From: Chersky-299 sp963749535
GTDB taxonomy: Bacteria; Actinomycetota; Thermoleophilia; RBG-16-64-13
DNA: 48,390 bases
Assembly (NCBI GenBank): GCA_963749535.1
Contig: CAVVNF010000001.1
Span: 1 to 48,390 of the forward strand
Reading direction: 5' to 3'
Positions 9,565 to 18,633 of the stretch are shown here, one piece after another. How positions within the stretch are numbered: position 1 is the stretch's first letter; each line of letters begins with the position of its first letter. Position numbers and translations under genes: made by a program. The notes under the pieces are model-generated. The model did not search any database, had not been told where the DNA came from, and saw nothing but the letters and a program-made list of their open reading frames with translations.

Positions 9565-10288
9565 GATCGTGGCCGCGCGCGGTCAAATCCCGGGCGTACG
9601 GATATTGCTCTTCACCGGCTTTCTCGGTTCCGGAAAGACGACGCTTATCCTGGCCGTTGCCAGGGACCTTGCAGAAATGGGTCGGCGGACGTGCATCATC
9701 GTGAACGAGATCGGCGACGTGGGCATCGACGGAGAGGTGCTTCGCCTCGGCGGACTCGACGTACGCGAGATAACGGCTGGCTGCATCTGCTGCCAGATGG
9801 GGGTGGACCTGATTCGGACACTGCAAGAGGTAGTCGAGCGGGTCGTGCCCGACCTCGTCATGATCGAGGCGTCGGGGATGGCGACTCCGGCGGGAGTCAT
9901 GCGGTCACTGGATCGCTATATTGTGGGGAGCACAAACCGGAGCGGCGGCGCGAACCCGGCGGGCCCGAACGGCGAGGGCCTGAGCGGCGGGGGCCTGAGC
10001 GGCGGCGCGAACGTTGCCCGCCCGGTCGTGACGATCACCGTCGTCGACCCAACTCGGTTCGAGGCCCTCCACGAAGTGCTCACGCCTCTCATCGAGGATC
10101 AAATAGCGGGGGCCGACAGAGTGGTCGTCACGAAAGCGCTAGAAGCGACCCCGGAAGAAGTGGATGGCGCACGACGTGTTATCCAGGCGCTTCGACCCGG
10201 CGTTCCACTGCACGTGACGGACTCGCTGCAGCCGGAGTCCGTTGCTCCCCTGGTCGCGGCATTGGTCGGGTCCAGGTGCCGCTCGTGA
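9557..10288 (+). CDS. CobW/P47K-type GTPase metallochaperone
   Basis: This G3E-family GTPase of 243 aa has Walker A GFLGSGKTT near residue 20, the family metal-binding cysteine motif ITAGCICCQMG, and EASGMATP in the switch region. A glycine-rich insert (about residues 132-155) replaces the usual linker, and the C-terminal CobW_C domain is absent, so this is a short form. Family members insert metals or help cobalamin-dependent proteins. Next to a corrinoid protein and a methyltransferase it probably assists cobalt/corrinoid loading or reactivation (inference). GTG start at 9557 overlaps the sensor stop by 8 bases, consistent with coupled translation. Confidence 0.82.
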   Translation: MREIVAARGQIPGVRILLFTGFLGSGKTTLILAVARDLAEMGRRTCIIVNEIGDVGIDGEVLRLGGLDVREITAGCICCQMGVDLIRTLQEVVERVVPDLVMIEASGMATPAGVMRSLDRYIVGSTNRSGGANPAGPNGEGLSGGGLSGGANVARPVVTITVVDPTRFEALHEVLTPLIEDQIAGADRVVVTKALEATPEEVDGARRVIQALRPGVPLHVTDSLQPESVAPLVAALVGSRCRS

Positions 10289-10295
10289 GACGGCA

Positions 10296-10718
10296 GTGAC
10301 GCAAGATGGCAAAGCGCCCTCTGCGAGCAGTCCGGCGACTACGCTGGATCCCTACGGAGCACGCGTGGTCTTATTTGTGGGAGCGAAAGCTCTGGAGCCA
10401 CAGGAGTTCGTGACTGCTTTGCTCGAGAATGTCGCGCAATCCTGCGAGAGCGCGGGCGCGACGATCATCGCTCACCTGAAGGGCTTTCTTCGGCTCGGAG
10501 ACCAGTTGGTCAGCTGTAATTTGACGTCCGTGCGCAGAGGCGCCGTTTGCCATGGGGAGCGCGGCGAGCCTTTTCCGTCCGGGTCGGAGGTGGAGCTCGA
10601 TCTGGCAGTGCTCGTCTTCGGTCTGCCGGCCGCCGAGATCGACGCTCTGGTGGGAGACGCCCTCGAGCGGCTGCTTTCTCCGCTGGGCGCCACCTGGACG
10701 AAACACATCCCCTGTTGA
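10296..10718 (+). CDS. small protein of unknown function in the corrinoid block
   Basis: This 140-residue protein has no family I recognise. It is rich in acidic and hydrophobic residues, with a predicted alpha/beta alternation (VVLFVGAKALEPQEF, then TIIAHLKGFLRLGDQLVSC, then VELDLAVLVFGLPAAEIDAL), and no signal peptide or membrane span. GTG 10296 is 8 bases after the CobW stop; the frame could also open at TTG 10242 inside the GTPase gene. Its position between the GTPase and the corrinoid protein suggests a helper role in that pathway, but the sequence does not show one. Confidence 0.6.
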   Translation: MTQDGKAPSASSPATTLDPYGARVVLFVGAKALEPQEFVTALLENVAQSCESAGATIIAHLKGFLRLGDQLVSCNLTSVRRGAVCHGERGEPFPSGSEVELDLAVLVFGLPAAEIDALVGDALERLLSPLGATWTKHIPC

Positions 10719-10743
10719 CATCCCCCTCCTCGCTTGTTAGAAG
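10715..10743 (+). promoter_or_regulatory. candidate promoter for the corrinoid genes
   Basis: A consensus -35 hexamer TTGACA (10715-10720) is followed after 17 bases by TAGAAG, a weak -10 match. It overlaps the preceding stop codon and lies ~100 bases upstream of the corrinoid protein, the one real gap in this block. Confidence 0.4.
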
Positions 10744-10841
10744 GAATCCACGGTCGTGTCGTACTGTTAAGGTTAGTCCTCGGACATCGCGCTCCAGGTA
10801 AGCGGCTGTCACGTGCTCCAGACTCGAGACCAGGGAGGCCC

Positions 10842-11474
10842 ATGGTGCCTAGCGAACTGACGGTCAAACTCGGCGACCTTGATCTCGAGGGGGTCCTCGC
10901 CGACGTGCAGCGACTCATCGACAGCGGTGCCGCCCCCCTGGACGTGCTCAAGGATCTGCAGGAGGGAATGCTGATCGTCGGCCGCCGCTTCGAGGCCGAG
11001 GACTATTTCCTCTCGGAGCTGATCTACTCCGCCGAGATCTTCAAGCAAGCCACGGCTCTCTTCGGGGACACGCTTCAGAAGGACAGCGGCAACACCATCG
11101 GCACGTTCGTCCTAGGCACGGTGGCCGGCGATATCCACGACTTCGGCAAGGACATCGTAGCGATGGTCCTCTCTTCGAACGGCTTCAAGGTGGTCGACCT
11201 GGGCGTGAACGTGCCGGCTGACGATTTCGTGAAAGCTATCAGGGAGCATCAGCCGGAGGTCGTCGGGATGTCATGCCTGCTCACCACCTGCTTCGAGAGC
11301 ATGAAGGCCACAGTCGACGCCATAGCGGCAGCCGGGCTGCGCGACAAAGTGAAGATCATCGTCGGTGGCGGCCCGGTCGACCAGATGGCGTGCGACTATG
11401 CCGGGGCGGATGCCTACGGTACGGATGCTCAGAACGCCGTCGATCGCGCCAAGGCCCTGATGGCGGTGAGCTGA
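10842..11474 (+). CDS. MtaC/MtbC-type corrinoid methyl-carrier protein
   Basis: This cobalamin-binding protein (210 aa) carries a methyl group between two methyltransferases. Residues 10-85 form the helical cap domain (B12-binding-2). Residues 88-210 form the Rossmann-like B12-binding domain with the lower-ligand motif DIHDFG (97-102, D-x-H-x-x-G) and the later SCLLTTC and GGGPV segments. GGGAGG precedes ATG 10842. One base separates its stop from the ATG of the methyltransferase gene, so they are cotranscribed. This is the methyl-carrying half of a system that could demethylate methoxylated aromatics or methylamines. Together with the adjacent phenol genes, aromatic O-demethylation is the more attractive guess, but the substrate is not visible in the sequence. 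Confidence 0.88.
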   Translation: MVPSELTVKLGDLDLEGVLADVQRLIDSGAAPLDVLKDLQEGMLIVGRRFEAEDYFLSELIYSAEIFKQATALFGDTLQKDSGNTIGTFVLGTVAGDIHDFGKDIVAMVLSSNGFKVVDLGVNVPADDFVKAIREHQPEVVGMSCLLTTCFESMKATVDAIAAAGLRDKVKIIVGGGPVDQMACDYAGADAYGTDAQNAVDRAKALMAVS

Positions 11475-11475
11475 G

Positions 11476-12583
11476 ATGACAGATACGAAACAGCTCCTCG
11501 AGGAACGCAAGAAGCGGATCCTTGATGCGATAGCGCTGGAGAAGCCGGACCGCGTGCCTGCCGTCACACTGGGCAATGCCTTTGCCGCGAAGGTGGCGGG
11601 AATGTCTCTCAAGCAGTTCGTCGAGGAGCCGGAGGCGGGCTACAGGATGCTCGTCGACGTCTTCAGCAACGTGGGGGACATCGACGGCACCCAGCAGGCC
11701 CATTTCAACCCCTACCTCTTGAGCCCGATGTGGAACTCGCGGGTGAAGATCCCCGGCCGCGACTTGCCGGACGACAGCCTGTGGCAGGTGGAGGAACTCG
11801 AGCTTCATGACCCGGGACGACTACGATGTCATCCTCGACCAGGGCTATGAGGCCTTCTCCGCCAGGTTCCAGCACGAAAAGCTGGACGACCCTGTGGCGA
11901 AGCTGGGTCCGTTCATGGAGAGCGTTCCCGGCGCCCTCAAGGCCTGGGCGGATCGCGGGCTCCCGGTGATGGCCCTGGGCGTTGTCACCGTGCCCTTCGA
12001 GGCATTGTGCGGCGGCCGATCGTTGCGGGCTTTCGTCCTCGACCTCATGCAGATTCCCGACAAGGTCGAAGCCGTCATGGAGACCATCATGCCGGCTATG
12101 GTCAAGGAGGCGCAGGGGTTCATGCGCGCCTTTCCCGATGTCATGGGAGTGTGGGTGGGAGGTTGGCGCACCGCCAGCCAATTCTTGGCTCCGAGGCTGT
12201 GGGAGCGCTTCGTCTTCCCTTACTATCAGCGGATGGTAGAAGTGGTCGTTGACGAGGGCGTCATTCCCATCCTTCACTTCGACGCCAAGTGGGACCGCGA
12301 CCTAGCCCGCCTCCGCGAGCTTCCCCCGCGTACCTGCGTGCTCTCCCTCGACGGAGCGACCGACATCCGCAAGGCCAAGGCCCTCCTGGGTGACCACATG
12401 TGCCTCATGGGCGATGTTCCAGCACAACTCCTGACCATCGGCACTACGGACGAGGTCAGCGAATACGTCGCCGCTCTCCTTAGGGACATCGGCCCCGAAG
12501 GCTTCATCCTCTCCTCCGGATGCGACATCCCATACAGCGCTAAGCTTGAGAATGTGAAGGCCATGTTCGCAGCGCGCGGCTGA
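11476..12583 (+). CDS. UroD-family corrinoid methyltransferase (one frameshift)
   Basis: This uroporphyrinogen-decarboxylase-fold methyltransferase (MtaA/CmuA-like) would be ~369 aa when two frames are joined. The first runs 11476 to ~11810 (start MTDTKQLLEERKKRILDAI). The second resumes at MTRDDYDVILDQGYEAF and runs to 12583. One extra base near 11806 explains the break, and the junction reads LELMTRDDYD, as in relatives. The metal-site region is partly unusual: HFDAKWD stands where many relatives have H-x-C, while SSGCDIPYSAKLENVKAM keeps the C-terminal cysteine. It would move the methyl group between substrate or coenzyme and the corrinoid protein just upstream. Downstream is an OsmC gene. 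It is a functional gene if the frameshift is a sequence error. Confidence 0.8.
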
Positions 12584-12609
12584 ACATCGATGCGTCCGAG
12601 GTGACCACG

Positions 12610-12999
12610 ATGGAAATATGCTTTCCCGGCAACAAACGGGTGCAGGCTAACTACAAGGGTTTCGTAATCGAGACGGACCGGCCCGAGGCGGTGGGCGGCG
12701 ACGGGAGCGCGCTCAGCCCGTTCGACCTCTTCCTATGCTCATTGGGAACCTGCGCTGGGGTCCACGTGCTCGACTTCATGCAGCAGCGCGACCTTCCGAC
12801 GGAAGATGCGGGCATATCCATGAAGGCCGAGCGCGACCCCGACTCCGGGCTGCTGACAGACGTATTCCTCGAGATAAGGCTTCCCGCGTCGTTCCCGGAA
12901 AGATACAAGGCGGCAGTCGTCCGGGCTGCCGAACTCTGCATCATCCGCCGCCATATGAACGAGCCGCCGATCTTCCACGTGACCGCGACCATCGGCTAG
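12610..12999 (+). CDS. OsmC-family peroxiredoxin-like protein
   Basis: This 129-residue protein has the OsmC/YhfA fold signature SPFDLFLCSLGTCAGVHVL with one family cysteine, and the second at AELCIIRRHM. Typical members reduce organic hydroperoxides with this cysteine pair. The YhfA-like subgroup, closest by the phrase SLGTCAG plus QQRDLPTE, is of less certain function. ATG 12610 is preferred to GTG 12601 because GAGGTGA lies in the ribosome-site position. It is the last gene of the corrinoid block and faces the SDR gene tail-to-tail. Protection of oxygen-sensitive corrinoid enzymes would fit but is inference. Confidence 0.82.
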   Translation: MEICFPGNKRVQANYKGFVIETDRPEAVGGDGSALSPFDLFLCSLGTCAGVHVLDFMQQRDLPTEDAGISMKAERDPDSGLLTDVFLEIRLPASFPERYKAAVVRAAELCIIRRHMNEPPIFHVTATIG

Positions 13000-13181
13000 A
13001 CCGGCCAACTGACTGATTCCCACGGGCGCGGGCCGTCGGCGCTGGGCTCCGCGCCGCCGCGCCAAGTCGGACCTTGAGCCCGGTCGCATCGGTCGTCGAG
13101 TATGTCCGACAGCCGTCGACCCGTCGGCTCCCAGGGCCTGCCCATCCGACGTTTGCTCAGCGCAGGTGGGGCACGCGGCTG

Positions 13182-14009
13182 TTACCTCTCTCCCGCCCCC
13201 CACTTCACGCCCGAGCCCGTGAGTGAAGCCCCGCACGCGTCAACGATGGCCGTGCCACCGTCCACGACCAGAACGCCCCCGGTCATGAACGAGGAGTCCT
13301 CACTGGCCAGAAATACGCAGACCTTCGCGGTTTCTTCGGGTGTTCCGACCCGGTGAAGAGGTACGTTCGATATCATCCGGCCCATGACGCCATCGATGTC
13401 CGTCCCCAACGCCTCCGCAACCGGGCCGAGCGAGTGCTCGGTCATGGCGGTCCTCGTAAGACCGGGGCACACGACGTTACACCTGACTCCCTTGGCGCCA
13501 TAATCCAGGGCCGCTTGCTGCGTGAGCATGATGAGGCCGGCCTTTGAGGAGCAGTACGCGGGCATCCCAGGAAGGCAGCGCAAGCCGCCCAAAGAAGCGA
13601 CGTTTATCACCGAGCCACCGCCGCACTCGATCATGTGAGGGATGGCTGCTCTCATAATCAGAAATGGCGCGGTGAGGTTGGTCTCAATGATCTTCCGCCA
13701 CAACTCCGGCTCGATCTCCGTGACAGAGCCACCCGGATCGATCCCCGCGTTGTTAACCAGTATGTCCAGCTTTCCGCCGAAAGCGAGGGTGGCGTCCACC
13801 ATCGCCTGGATATCCTCGGCTTTCGTCACGTCGCCCACGCATGTCGCCACGGACCCGGCAGGCAGCGCTCCAGCTACGCGGTCCAACATCGCCTTTCGCC
13901 GGCCGGAGATGCAGACTTTCGCACCTTCGGCGACGAAACGTTCTGCGATCGCGGCGCCGATGCCCGCGCTTCCGCCAGTTATCAGGGCGACTTTACCTTC
14001 GAGCTGCAT
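13182..14009 (-). CDS. short-chain dehydrogenase/reductase (SDR)
   Basis: This is a classical SDR oxidoreductase (275 aa) with NAD(P)-binding TGGSAGIG at 11-18, NNAG at 86-89, catalytic Ser139 (NVAS), Tyr152 and Lys156 (YCSSK), and the CPGLTRTAM segment. Such enzymes interconvert alcohols and ketones. AAGGAG lies 8 bases before ATG 14009. The long frame running further upstream to 14669 is only open sequence antisense to nothing real and overlaps the hydrolase in another frame. The gene lies 108 bases downstream of a CocE-type hydrolase on the same strand, so both may be transcribed together. Its substrate cannot be read from the sequence. Confidence 0.88.
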   Translation of the reverse strand: MQLEGKVALITGGSAGIGAAIAERFVAEGAKVCISGRRKAMLDRVAGALPAGSVATCVGDVTKAEDIQAMVDATLAFGGKLDILVNNAGIDPGGSVTEIEPELWRKIIETNLTAPFLIMRAAIPHMIECGGGSVINVASLGGLRCLPGMPAYCSSKAGLIMLTQQAALDYGAKGVRCNVVCPGLTRTAMTEHSLGPVAEALGTDIDGVMGRMISNVPLHRVGTPEETAKVCVFLASEDSSFMTGGVLVVDGGTAIVDACGASLTGSGVKWGAGER

Positions 14010-14116
14010 CCTGTTCTCCTTCGTTTTATCGTGAGTTTGACTACCTGCACGGAAGGCGCCGGCCTTGATGACCGCGAGAGCTTTCTGTCGCCTTTTCGGT
14101 CCGCTACCCCAAAGGA

Positions 14117-15835
14117 TCAGTGTAGAGGAATCACAGGCAGAAGCAGGTACGACGGGTGCTCGCGATCGTGGTAGATGGTGTCGGTACCGACCTTGAGCCC
14201 GTAGTAGTGGCCGCCGAAATCCAGTGCGTTCGAGTCGCCGTTGGCGTAGTCGAGACGGATGCGATGGCCCTTGAGGAACCGGTTCGACGTCGGCCAGATC
14301 TCCACCTCGTACCGGTAGATCTTGCCCGGCTCGACCGGCTGCGGGTTCGCGTGCGTGTAGTACGGCCGGTCGGGTTTGCTCAGAGCCTCGTCTTTCTCGC
14401 GGTGAGTACCTTTGAGCCAGCCCCGGGTCAGCAGCCGTCCCGCCGGCGGCATCCCCGGCGCCTGCGCCTCGTCCGGGAGTTGGTCCCAGAGCCGGCAGAA
14501 CAGGTCGGCTTCGGTCTGGTCGGACGACATGTACACGACCAGCACCATGCTCCCCACCACCTCGAGATCTTCGGGCAGGGGATCGCTGGTGAACGTCATG
14601 ATCTTCCGGCAGGGGTCGAGCACACCATGATCCATTATCGCCGTCCCCACCCCGGAGAACCCTGTCCAATCGGGATCAGGATAAGAGAAGAGAAAAGAGC
14701 TGTCCTCCGCCGTGGGCGGCTCGAAGGAAAGCCGACCGTCATTGAGCGACCGCACGGCTCCGCTCGGTCCCGCGTGCAGGTAGAGCTTCGCGTGCTCGGC
14801 GCGGGCGAGCGGCCACTCGTTCTCGCGCCGGTAGCGCTCAAGCCCCCGCACGAAGATGTTCACGGGCGGTTCGTCCATCATGCCGGTGTCGTTGCCTTTG
14901 AGCCAGTGGTCGTACCAGCGCAGCAGCAGAAGGCGCATCTCGGGCGAGTTGAATATGGCCATCTCGTCGCCTTCGAAGTCGCCGTGGCAGAGCATGAGCT
15001 TCTTGGGAACCTCGATCTCTTCGTAGCCGCGGATGTTGCCCCGCAGGTGCAGGCCCACCTTGTGGAGGATGCCGATGCTGAACACCGGGCATTGGATCTT
15101 CTTGAGGTCGACCCGCCTAGCTTCCCAAAAATCGTCGAAAGTCTGGTGCTGCATAAGATTCCAGGAGAAATACCAGTCTCCGGGGCGAGGGTCTTCTCCT
15201 TTGCGCCCCAGCCGGTAGTGACCGAGGATCTCCGTGGTGTGCCAGCCCCCGACAAAACCCACCGCCAGCATGCCCCCGTGATAGACGTTCTCCCGATAGA
15301 CGTCGGAGACCGCGTCGTACGGTACGATGCAGGCCAGGTGCGGCGGTTGTTGCGCGGCGGCGAACCACTGCACGATGCCGGGGTACGACTCGCCGATCAT
15401 GCCCACCTTGCCGGTGCACCAGGGCTGCGCGGCGATCCACTCGATGACGTCGTGAAGGTCGCGCTGCTCGTCGGGCGAGAAGAGCTGCCACTGGCCCTCG
15501 ACGGACTTGCCGGTGCCGCGCACGTCCATGTGCACGTACGCATACCCGCGAGACACGAAGTACTCGAAGTCGTTGGTCTCTCGCATGTGGAACGTGGGCA
15601 CCGAGGGCAGATAGGCCAGGTCCTTGTTGTACGGCGAGGCCGAGAACAGCGACGGGAATTCGCCGGGTGCGTCGGGCCGAAACACATCCACCGCGATGTG
15701 TACGCCGTCGCGGACCACCACCATGACGTCGCGGTCCACGACCATCTTATGCTGAGGCCGGCTCAGCTTCTCCGCCGGGAAGTCCTCCGGCAGCATCGAG
15801 GCCATGATCTCCGGCTCGAGGATCTTGGTGTACAT
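14117..15835 (-). CDS. CocE/NonD-family hydrolase, paralogue 1
   Basis: This 572-residue hydrolase has an alpha/beta-hydrolase domain with nucleophile motif GESYPG (Ser150), the family stretch MDVRGTGKSVEG, a helical cap, WYDHWLKGND, and a C-terminal X-Pro dipeptidyl-peptidase-type beta domain ending HYYGLKVGTDTIYHD. No signal peptide is visible. Where CocE-like enzymes usually have G-x-W-Y-D with the catalytic acid, all three paralogues here have SIGILHKVG, so the acid may be supplied elsewhere. AGGAGG lies 6 bases before ATG 15835. Family members cleave esters or amides; the cluster context suggests esters of phenolic acids, without proof. Confidence 0.85.
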   Translation of the reverse strand: MYTKILEPEIMASMLPEDFPAEKLSRPQHKMVVDRDVMVVVRDGVHIAVDVFRPDAPGEFPSLFSASPYNKDLAYLPSVPTFHMRETNDFEYFVSRGYAYVHMDVRGTGKSVEGQWQLFSPDEQRDLHDVIEWIAAQPWCTGKVGMIGESYPGIVQWFAAAQQPPHLACIVPYDAVSDVYRENVYHGGMLAVGFVGGWHTTEILGHYRLGRKGEDPRPGDWYFSWNLMQHQTFDDFWEARRVDLKKIQCPVFSIGILHKVGLHLRGNIRGYEEIEVPKKLMLCHGDFEGDEMAIFNSPEMRLLLLRWYDHWLKGNDTGMMDEPPVNIFVRGLERYRRENEWPLARAEHAKLYLHAGPSGAVRSLNDGRLSFEPPTAEDSSFLFSYPDPDWTGFSGVGTAIMDHGVLDPCRKIMTFTSDPLPEDLEVVGSMVLVVYMSSDQTEADLFCRLWDQLPDEAQAPGMPPAGRLLTRGWLKGTHREKDEALSKPDRPYYTHANPQPVEPGKIYRYEVEIWPTSNRFLKGHRIRLDYANGDSNALDFGGHYYGLKVGTDTIYHDREHPSYLLLPVIPLH

Positions 15836-15956
15836 GAGATTCCTCCTTAGCTTTGGCTGCTGCGCAGCCTCTAGATGCCGCGGGCGCCGATCGCCTCGCC
15901 GGGCGGCGCCCTGACTGAAGGCGGGTGCTCGGTGCGGATCGCCCGGCTGCGACCCG

Positions 15957-15986
15957 GTGGCGGCGGGCCGCAGGACCCGCCGCCAC
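15957..15986 (-). terminator. hairpin terminator after hydrolase paralogue 2
   Basis: A perfect 11-bp stem (GTGGCGGCGGG with its complement, 8-base loop) lies 51-80 bases past the stop of the hydrolase ending at 16037. It is just upstream of hydrolase paralogue 1, which suggests the two are separately transcribed. Confidence 0.55.
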
Positions 15987-16036
15987 GTCAGTGTCGCTCG
16001 CCGTTTGGCGCCCCCTCGCGCGCCCGAGGCTACGGA

Positions 16037-17863
16037 CTATTGCGCCGGGATCACCGGCAGGACGATGTGCGAGGCGTGGTCTTTGTCGTGGTAGATCGTG
16101 TCCCGACCTACTTTCAGCCCATAGTAGTGACCGCCGAAATCGAAGGCGTTGGAGTCGTAGCAGGCCAGGTCCACCCGGACTCGGTGCCCTTTCGGGAAGA
16201 AGCACGACGTGCTCCAGACCTCGATCTCGAACTTGTAGATCTTGCCCGGCTCGATGGGCGCCGGCTGGTCGTGCCGGTAGTACGGCCGATACGGAAGGCT
16301 CCTGGCCTCGTCTTTGGTGCAGGCGTGCGAGGCTTTCAGCCAGCCCCTGGTGAGCATGCGGCCCCGCGGGGGCATGCCCGGCACCTGCTCGCCGTCGGGC
16401 AGCTGGTCGGTGAGCCGTACGAAGAAGTCGGTGTCCTTCTGGTCGGACGAGGCATACAGGTTGAGCACTATGTTGCCGATCACCTCCAGGTCTTCGGGCA
16501 GCGGTTCGGTGGAGAAGGTAAGAATCTTGCGCACGGGGTTAGGGACGCCGTCTTCCATCACGGCCGTGCCCAAGCCCGAGAAATGCGACCAATCCGGGTC
16601 GGGGTAGTTGTAGCTAGTCCAACTTGGAGTCACCGTTGCATGAGACTCGCCGCTGGCGGCCACATCCTCAGGCGCCCAGGCCGTGAACGGCCGACCAGCC
16701 GACCGGGCGCCCTCCGCCGTCACGGGCGCCGGCGCAACGGTAGGCGCGTCCCAGGTGAGCGCGCCATCGTTGAGCGAGCCTACCGCCCCACTCGGCCCTG
16801 GTGCCAGATACAGGTTGCGATATTCCGTGCGGGCGATCGGCCACTCCTTCTCCGCCCGGTACACTTCGCGGTTGCGGACGAATACGGTCACCGGGTCTTC
16901 CTCCATCAAGCCGGTGTCGTTACCCTTGAGCCAGTGGTCGTACCAGCGCAGATGCAGCAGTTGCATCTCCCGGGAGTTGAAGATGGCCATCTCGTCGCCC
17001 TCGAAATCCCCGTGGCAAAGGAGCAGTTTCTTGGGAGTCTTCGCCATCTCGTAGCCTCGGATGTTGCCCCGCAGGTGGATTCCCACCTTGTGCAGAATGC
17101 CGATGCTATAGACCGGCACTTGGATCTTGGAAAAGTCGGGGTTGCGGGTCTTCCAGAACTCGTCGCAGGCGGGGTGATGGATCACGTTCCAGGGCAGGTC
17201 CCACTCGCCGACGGTCTCGCCGGGACCGTACTTGCCCAGCCGGTAGTTCGCCCGGATTTCCGCGGTCCACCAGTTCGCCGGGAATCCCAAGGCCATGATG
17301 CCGCCGTGGAAAGCCACATCCCGGTACATGTCGGCCCCGCCATCGAACGGAACGATGCAGGCCAAGTGGGGCGGCTGCATGGCCGCGGTGAACCACTGCA
17401 CCCAAGCCAGATACGACTCCCCGATCATCCCTACCTTGCCGGTGCACCATCCCTGAGCGGCGATCCACTCCACCATGTCGTAGAAGTCGTTCTGCTCCTC
17501 CTGGCTGAAGAGAGCGAAATCCCCCTCTACCGACTTGCCGCTGCCCCGCACGTCTTGGTGCACGTAGACATATCCGCGCGACACGAACCATTCGATGTCG
17601 TTGGTCTCCCGAAAGTGGAACACCGGCCATTGCGGCAGATACTCGAGATCTTTCTGGTAGCCCGAGGTGGCGTAGAGTGCAGGGAATTCCCCGGGGGAAT
17701 CAGGCCGGAAGATGTCACAGGCCACCTTCACACCGTCGCGCATCGTGACGAAGACGTCGCGCTCCACCACCATCTTGTAATGCGGCTTGCTCAGCTTATC
17801 CGCCGGAAAGTCCTTGGGGAGCATGGTGGCCATGATCTCCGGTTTGAGGATCTTCGTGTACAT
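16037..17863 (-). CDS. CocE/NonD-family hydrolase, paralogue 2 (with insertion)
   Basis: This is a 608-residue paralogue of the gene at 14117, collinear with it from MYTKILKPEIM to the C-terminal IYHDKDH. It has nucleophile motif GESYLA, QDVRGSGKSVEG, SIGILHKVG and WYDHWLKGND. A ~35-residue insertion between the cap and the C-terminal domain (around TAEGARSAGRPFTAW and SGESHATVTPSW) is missing from the other two copies. The start is ATG 17863 with AAGGAGG 7 bases upstream; the open frame continues to 17926 without another plausible start. Differences around the cap suggest a different substrate from paralogue 1. Confidence 0.85.
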   Translation of the reverse strand: MYTKILKPEIMATMLPKDFPADKLSKPHYKMVVERDVFVTMRDGVKVACDIFRPDSPGEFPALYATSGYQKDLEYLPQWPVFHFRETNDIEWFVSRGYVYVHQDVRGSGKSVEGDFALFSQEEQNDFYDMVEWIAAQGWCTGKVGMIGESYLAWVQWFTAAMQPPHLACIVPFDGGADMYRDVAFHGGIMALGFPANWWTAEIRANYRLGKYGPGETVGEWDLPWNVIHHPACDEFWKTRNPDFSKIQVPVYSIGILHKVGIHLRGNIRGYEMAKTPKKLLLCHGDFEGDEMAIFNSREMQLLHLRWYDHWLKGNDTGLMEEDPVTVFVRNREVYRAEKEWPIARTEYRNLYLAPGPSGAVGSLNDGALTWDAPTVAPAPVTAEGARSAGRPFTAWAPEDVAASGESHATVTPSWTSYNYPDPDWSHFSGLGTAVMEDGVPNPVRKILTFSTEPLPEDLEVIGNIVLNLYASSDQKDTDFFVRLTDQLPDGEQVPGMPPRGRMLTRGWLKASHACTKDEARSLPYRPYYRHDQPAPIEPGKIYKFEIEVWSTSCFFPKGHRVRVDLACYDSNAFDFGGHYYGLKVGRDTIYHDKDHASHIVLPVIPAQ

Positions 17864-18417
17864 GCACTTCCTCCTTCGCGAGCCGAGGTCTGGAGTACAT
17901 ACTCCGGCGACGGAACGGCGCCCCACTCTCTACCTTACGGGAGGAGCCGGTGCCGGATCGCCCGAGTTCTTGAGCTTAACCGGTAGGTATCACGCCCCCG
18001 GCGCCTTTGCAAGCCTTGTCCTCCTGGCCTCCGCTTTTGAGCCACATGATGCGTGTCCCGGCGCGGGCTCTCAGATACCCCGGGGAACCAGGAACTTGCG
18101 GATACCAAAGGCTGGTGGCAAGGTGGTGGGATCTGGCCGGCGAAGGCGCCGTGGAGGCCGCCCGGCGAGTCCGCTGTGAAGGCGACCCGATAGAGCCGAG
18201 GCGGAGGTCTCCCGGCCGACGAAGAAGTTTCAGCCCTTCGAGGGGAACGCCCGACAGCTCGGCCTGGCGACATAGCCGGAGCGGCACGTGCGCGCACTAC
18301 GTTAGACTAGCCTCCGACCAGGGTAAACCCCCCCATCTACTACAGAGGGCACCGCTGTGGCGCCGGTGGCAGACGTCACGGAAAGCGACCCAGTCGAGCG
18401 CGAGTGGAGGGGGGTCC
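17864..18417. other. divergent intergenic region between hydrolase 2 and the cytochrome operon
   Basis: About 550 bases without a supportable gene. It must carry promoters in both directions. I looked for cobalamin, Moco and c-di-GMP riboswitch cores and could not find a convincing one. Confidence 0.4.
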
Positions 18418-18633
18418 ATGGATCAGCAACTGCCCACGCAGATGCTCCCGGCGGTGCCGCATGTCGCCTTTAGCATCTTCAACTTTGCCATTCCCACGAT
18501 CATCGCTATCGCCGTCGTCATCGTCGCGTTCTTCCTCGGCGCCTGGGCGCGGATCCCCCGGTGGATCGCCGGGCCCCACGAGCTTATCGATCCGGCCGGA
18601 ACGCCACCTGTGGAAAGGACCGATCGGCCATGA
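18418..18633 (+). CDS. small single-span membrane protein of a cytochrome b operon
   Basis: This 71-residue protein has one hydrophobic span (FNFAIPTIIAIAVVIVAFFL), followed by a charged tail with ARIPRWIAGPHELIDP. GGAGGGG precedes ATG 18418, and its stop overlaps the start of the cytochrome b gene (ATGA), so it is translationally coupled. Small single-span subunits are common in cytochrome b complexes. I do not recognise the family, so the role as an accessory subunit is inferred from position. Confidence 0.65.
   Translation: MDQQLPTQMLPAVPHVAFSIFNFAIPTIIAIAVVIVAFFLGAWARIPRWIAGPHELIDPAGTPPVERTDRP

Noticed and set aside
10371..10951. Minus-strand frames opposite the small unknown gene and the corrinoid gene
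   Set aside because: They are shadows of the plus-strand genes without start signals.
14156..17986. Very long open frames on the plus strand opposite the hydrolases (564 and 703 codons), and similar ones opposite athL/athL2
   Set aside because: They are antisense to strongly supported genes, are low-complexity His/Val/Arg-rich translations typical of GC-rich codon bias, and have no ribosome sites or family motifs.
17864..18417. Possible cobalamin or molybdenum-cofactor riboswitch upstream of the cytochrome operon
   Set aside because: Some GC-rich stems and CCACC-like boxes are present, but no conserved riboswitch core could be assembled on either strand.
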